In this document: one piece after another, positions 13,341 through 15,849 of the stretch
Layout of the letters: each line of letters starts with the position of its first letter
Numbering within the stretch: the stretch's first letter is position 1
Origin: JALZAA01 sp035316005
GTDB lineage: Bacteria; Actinomycetota; Acidimicrobiia; IMCC26256; JACDBD01
NCBI GenBank assembly: GCA_035316005.1
Contig: DATFXK010000282.1
Span: 1 to 15,849 of the forward strand
Length of the DNA: 15,849 nucleotides
Direction: 5' to 3'
Made by a program: the position numbers and the translations under genes
Notes under the pieces: generated by a model
What the model was told of the DNA's origin: nothing
Seen by the model: the letters and a program-made list of their open reading frames with translations, nothing else
The model's database searches: none

Positions 13341-15005
13341 ATGGGCGACAAGGTGCATCAGCAGCGGTGGTGGATCCTGGCGGTCCTCTGCCTCAGCCTC
13401 CTCATCATCGTTGTCGACAACTCGATCCTGAACGTTGCGCTGCCAACCCTCGCGAGGCCCGAGAGCCAGGGCGGGCTCGACGCCACTACGAGCCAGCTGC
13501 AGTGGATGGTCGACGCGTACACGCTCGTGTTCGCGGGGCTGCTGCTGACGGCCGGCAGCCTCGGTGACCGTTTCGGCCGGCGGGGCGCGCTGCAGGTCGG
13601 GCTGTCCGTGTTCGGGCTCGGATCGCTGCTGTCGGCGATGTCGTCCTCGCCCGGTCAGCTCATCGCCGCCCGAGCCCTCATGGGGGTCGGTGGGGCGTTC
13701 ATCATGCCGGGCACGCTCTCTCTGATCACCAACGTCTTCGAGGGGAAGGAGCGCGGCCGCGCCATCGCCATCTGGGCCGGTGTGGCCGGGCTCGCTGTCG
13801 CGATCGGTCCGGTGACGGGCGGCTTCCTGCTCGAGCACTTCTACTGGGGATCGATCTTCCTCGTGAACCTGCCGATCGTCGCCGTCGCGCTCGGGGCCGG
13901 CGTGCTGATCATGCCGACGTCCAAGGACCCGACGGCGCCGAAGCTCGACCTCGTCGGTGCCGCGCTCTCGATCGCCGGTCTCGTCTCGCTCGTCTACGCG
14001 TTCATCGAGGCGCCGACGGAGGGTTGGAGCGACACGAAGATCGTGGGCGCGCTGGGCATCGCCGCGGTGCTGCTGGTGACGTTCTTCGTTTGGGAGCGCC
14101 GCAGCACACACCCGATGCTGGATTTGAACTTCTTCAAGAACCCGCGGTTCACGAGCGCGAGCGCGAGCATCTCGATCCTCTTCTTCGCGATGTTCGGCAC
14201 GATCTTCCTGCTGACGCAGTACTTCCAGTTCGTGCTGGGTTACTCGCCGCTCCAAGCCGGCGTGCGTCTGCTCCCGCTGGCGGTGACGATGATGGTCGTC
14301 GCCCCCCTCAGCGCCCGGGTCGTCGAGCGGATCGGGACCAAGATCGTCGTCGGGACCGGGTTGTTCCTCGCTTCGCTGGGCGTCCTGTCCTTCGTGCAGT
14401 TCGACGTGTCGACGGGGTACGAAAACATCTTCTGGCGTCTGATCCTGATGGCGATCGGCTTGGGCCTCACGATGGCACCGGCGACGGAATCGATCATGGG
14501 CTCGTTGCCGCTGGCGAAGGCGGGGGTGGGCTCGGCCGTGAACGACACGACGCGTCAGGTCGGCGGCGCCTTGGGCGTCGCGATCATCGGCAGCGTGCTC
14601 GCATCCACGTACGGCTCCAAGGTCGGTGACGCCGTCGCCGGGCAGCCGCTCCCGAGGGGCGTGGCGAACGATGCCAAGAACTCGCTGGGCTTCGCGCTCG
14701 GCGCGGCAAGCCGTTTGGGCGGCCCGGCGGGCCAGGCGCTGGCGGATACGGCCCGCACGGCCTTCGTCGACGGCATGCACCAGGGCTACCTGGTCGGCGC
14801 GGCAGTGCTGTTCCTCGGCGCCATCGCGGCGCTGATCTGGCTCCCGGCCCGGGCCCGCCGTCCGGTCGAGGCTCTCGAGGCCCAGTACGAGGCCGAGCAC
14901 CCCGCGCCCGCTTCGGTGTCCGCGGATGGGCAGCCGGTGCCGGTGGACGCGCCCGCCGGTGTCGAGCCCGCCTACGTGCCCGTCGAACCACCGGAGCGGA
15001 CGTGA
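13341..15005 (+). CDS. DHA2 (EmrB/QacA) family MFS drug-efflux transporter
   Basis: A proton-driven multidrug exporter of the 14-helix DHA2 branch, 554 residues. Asp26 in VDNSILNVALP (25-35) is motif D1. GDRFGRR (75-81) in the loop after helix 2 is motif A. R-x-L-MGVGGAFIMP (111-123) is motif B. AIGPVTGGFLLEHFYWGSIF (about 154-173) is motif C, the antiporter signature, plus the W-x-x-x-F common in this subfamily. Helices continue to about residue 505, followed by a 50-residue proline- and acid-rich cytoplasmic tail. The ATG at 13341 has GAAAGG (13328-13333) 7 nt upstream; a TTG 30 codons earlier would run through the operator and is rejected. The stop overlaps the TetR start. Substrates are unknown. 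Confidence 0.94.
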   Translation: MGDKVHQQRWWILAVLCLSLLIIVVDNSILNVALPTLARPESQGGLDATTSQLQWMVDAYTLVFAGLLLTAGSLGDRFGRRGALQVGLSVFGLGSLLSAMSSSPGQLIAARALMGVGGAFIMPGTLSLITNVFEGKERGRAIAIWAGVAGLAVAIGPVTGGFLLEHFYWGSIFLVNLPIVAVALGAGVLIMPTSKDPTAPKLDLVGAALSIAGLVSLVYAFIEAPTEGWSDTKIVGALGIAAVLLVTFFVWERRSTHPMLDLNFFKNPRFTSASASISILFFAMFGTIFLLTQYFQFVLGYSPLQAGVRLLPLAVTMMVVAPLSARVVERIGTKIVVGTGLFLASLGVLSFVQFDVSTGYENIFWRLILMAIGLGLTMAPATESIMGSLPLAKAGVGSAVNDTTRQVGGALGVAIIGSVLASTYGSKVGDAVAGQPLPRGVANDAKNSLGFALGAASRLGGPAGQALADTARTAFVDGMHQGYLVGAAVLFLGAIAALIWLPARARRPVEALEAQYEAEHPAPASVSADGQPVPVDAPAGVEPAYVPVEPPERT

Positions 15006-15613
15006 GCGACACCGCCGTCGACGAGGCGGGCGCGCCCGAGCGCCCGCGGGGCCGGCCCCGTTCGGCGATCGCCGACGAGGCGATCCGTGAGGCGGCCGTC
15101 GACCTGTTCGCCGAGCGCGGGTTCGAGGGCTTCAGCGTCGAGGACGTCGCCGATCGCGCCGGCGTGAGCAAGGCGACCGTTTACCGGCGCTACCCGTCGA
15201 AGGTCGATCTCATCGTCGAGGCCGCCGGCTGCCTTGTTGCCGACGAGATCACGTTCCCCGACTCCGGCAAGCTGCGCGACGACCTGCGCGGCCTGGCGCG
15301 CTCGCTGGTGGAGCACAAGACCAGCCCTGCCGGACGGGTGATGCCGGTGATGACGTTCGAGCGGAACCGGTACCCCGAGCTGGATGCCGGCTTCCGGCGG
15401 TACGTCGCCGACCGCAAGGCGCGGACGCGGAAGCTGCTGCAACGGGCCATCGATCGTGGCGAGCTTCCGCCCGGTACGGATCTCGCGCTGATGAGCAGCA
15501 TGCTCGTCGGGCCCATCTTCCACCGTGCCATGATCACGCAGGAGCCGTTGAACGACGCGTTCGTCGACGCGCTCGTCGATGCGTTGCTGCGCGGGTTCGG
15601 CGCCGAGGTCTAG
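15002..15613 (+). CDS. TetR/AcrR family transcriptional regulator
   Basis: A one-component repressor, 203 residues. A flexible N-terminus with PRGRPR (15-20) leads into a TetR_N domain. The helix-turn-helix spans about 45-64 (FSVEDVADRAGVSKATVYRRY), followed by the conserved PSKVDLI. The C-terminal two-thirds is a helical ligand/dimer domain that resembles the TetR_C class found beside actinobacterial efflux pumps. The GTG start overlaps the TGA of the MFS gene (GTGA), so the two are made together and the regulator probably controls its own operon through the dyad at 13262-13289. Its TAG shares bases with the stop codon of the convergent dehydrogenase gene (CTAG, 15610-15613). The ligand is unknown. 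Confidence 0.95.
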   Translation: MSDTAVDEAGAPERPRGRPRSAIADEAIREAAVDLFAERGFEGFSVEDVADRAGVSKATVYRRYPSKVDLIVEAAGCLVADEITFPDSGKLRDDLRGLARSLVEHKTSPAGRVMPVMTFERNRYPELDAGFRRYVADRKARTRKLLQRAIDRGELPPGTDLALMSSMLVGPIFHRAMITQEPLNDAFVDALVDALLRGFGAEV

Positions 15614-15849
15614 CTGGCGGCGTCGGCGGCCTGCTCGCCCAGGCCGTCGAAGGCGGCGGCGAGCAGCTGCTGCTGCTCGCGCTCGTGGATCGTCTGACTC
15701 CCGGTGGCAGGGCTGGCGCTCGCCTCGCGGGCGACGTGGCGAAGCTCGGCCCGGTCGCGCAGCGCACGGGCGAGCCGGGCGTGCACGAAGTTCCAGCCGC
15801 CCATGTTGGCCGGCTCCTCCTGCACCCACCACACTTCCCGGGCGTTCGG
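15610..15849 (-). CDS. 2-Oxoglutarate dehydrogenase E1 / Kgd, C-terminal fragment
   Basis: Only the last 79 residues are inside the window; the gene continues beyond the right edge. The visible part reads PNAREVWWVQEEPANMGGWNFVHARL and then ASASPATGSQTIHEREQQQLL, both signatures of the C-terminal transketolase-like domain of the E1 component of 2-oxoglutarate dehydrogenase. In actinobacteria this domain ends the large multifunctional Kgd/OdhA protein, which fuses an E2-like acyltransferase to E1. Whether that fusion exists here cannot be seen. Role: thiamine-diphosphate-dependent decarboxylation of 2-oxoglutarate in the TCA cycle. The tail runs about 12 residues past the usual end (DGLGEQAADAAS). 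It converges on the TetR gene with overlapping stop codons. Confidence 0.93.
   Translation of the reverse strand, partial: PNAREVWWVQEEPANMGGWNFVHARLARALRDRAELRHVAREASASPATGSQTIHEREQQQLLAAAFDGLGEQAADAAS

Noticed and set aside
13176..14900. A 574-codon minus-strand open frame opposite the MFS gene
   Set aside because: The product is Arg/Asp/Glu-rich without domains, and it would run through the dyad operator. The plus-strand MFS motifs are decisive.

Overview
The window is high-GC DNA from an actinobacterium (Actinomycetota). Diagnostic content includes the ctaE-qcrC-qcrA-qcrB order with a di-heme QcrC and a long three-helix Rieske protein, a WhiB iron-sulphur regulator, a PdtaS-type HisKA_2 sensor kinase, DUF3107, and a family 5 (UdgB-type) uracil-DNA glycosylase. 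Twelve of the 18 visible start codons are GTG. I would guess a deep-branching lineage such as Acidimicrobiia, but that placement is inference. Coding density is very high: 19 protein genes, no RNA genes, no mobile elements and no CRISPR array. No intergenic gap exceeds about 170 bp, so no stretch longer than 300 bp lacks a gene.

Layout. (1) 1-3409, minus strand: the aerobic respiratory block ctaE, qcrC, qcrA, qcrB; qcrB runs off the left edge. These encode cytochrome oxidase subunit III and the whole bc1 complex. (2) 3460-4377, plus: ctaG, a cytochrome oxidase assembly membrane protein, divergent from ctaE. (3) 4420-8343, plus: a DUF3107 protein, two ArsA/Get3-like ATPases and the sensor kinase PdtaS. 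(4) 8370-11226: whiB (minus), a glycerophosphodiester phosphodiesterase (plus), a DagK-type lipid kinase (minus) and a family 5 uracil-DNA glycosylase (plus). (5) 11223-13246: a TauE/SafE permease (minus) divergent from dapA, with a small two-helix membrane protein translationally coupled to dapA. (6) 13341-15613: a DHA2 (14-helix) MFS efflux pump with its TetR regulator. (7) 15610-15849, minus: the last 79 residues of a 2-oxoglutarate dehydrogenase E1/Kgd protein, cut by the right edge.

How it works together. The left block carries electrons from menaquinol through QcrB, the Rieske centre and the di-haem QcrC to an aa3 oxidase, and CtaG assists assembly of that oxidase. The centre is a putative signalling and stress block: two ArsA-like ATPases, an orphan sensor kinase whose ANTAR partner is not in view, and a WhiB protein. 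The right part combines lysine/cell-wall precursor synthesis, an efflux pump with a strong operator-like dyad, and central carbon metabolism.

Regulatory architecture is the most unusual aspect. Three divergent gene pairs sit on gaps of only 34-50 bp. In each gap, -10-like hexamers lie 6-8 nt before the start codons without convincing Shine-Dalgarno sequences, which suggests leaderless transcription. Two strong dyads stand out: one shared by the tauE-like gene and dapA (12106-12121), and one ahead of the MFS/TetR operon (13262-13289). I found no clear evidence of a wholly new system. The best leads are the DUF3107/ArsA/ArsA/PdtaS block and these two operator-like sites.
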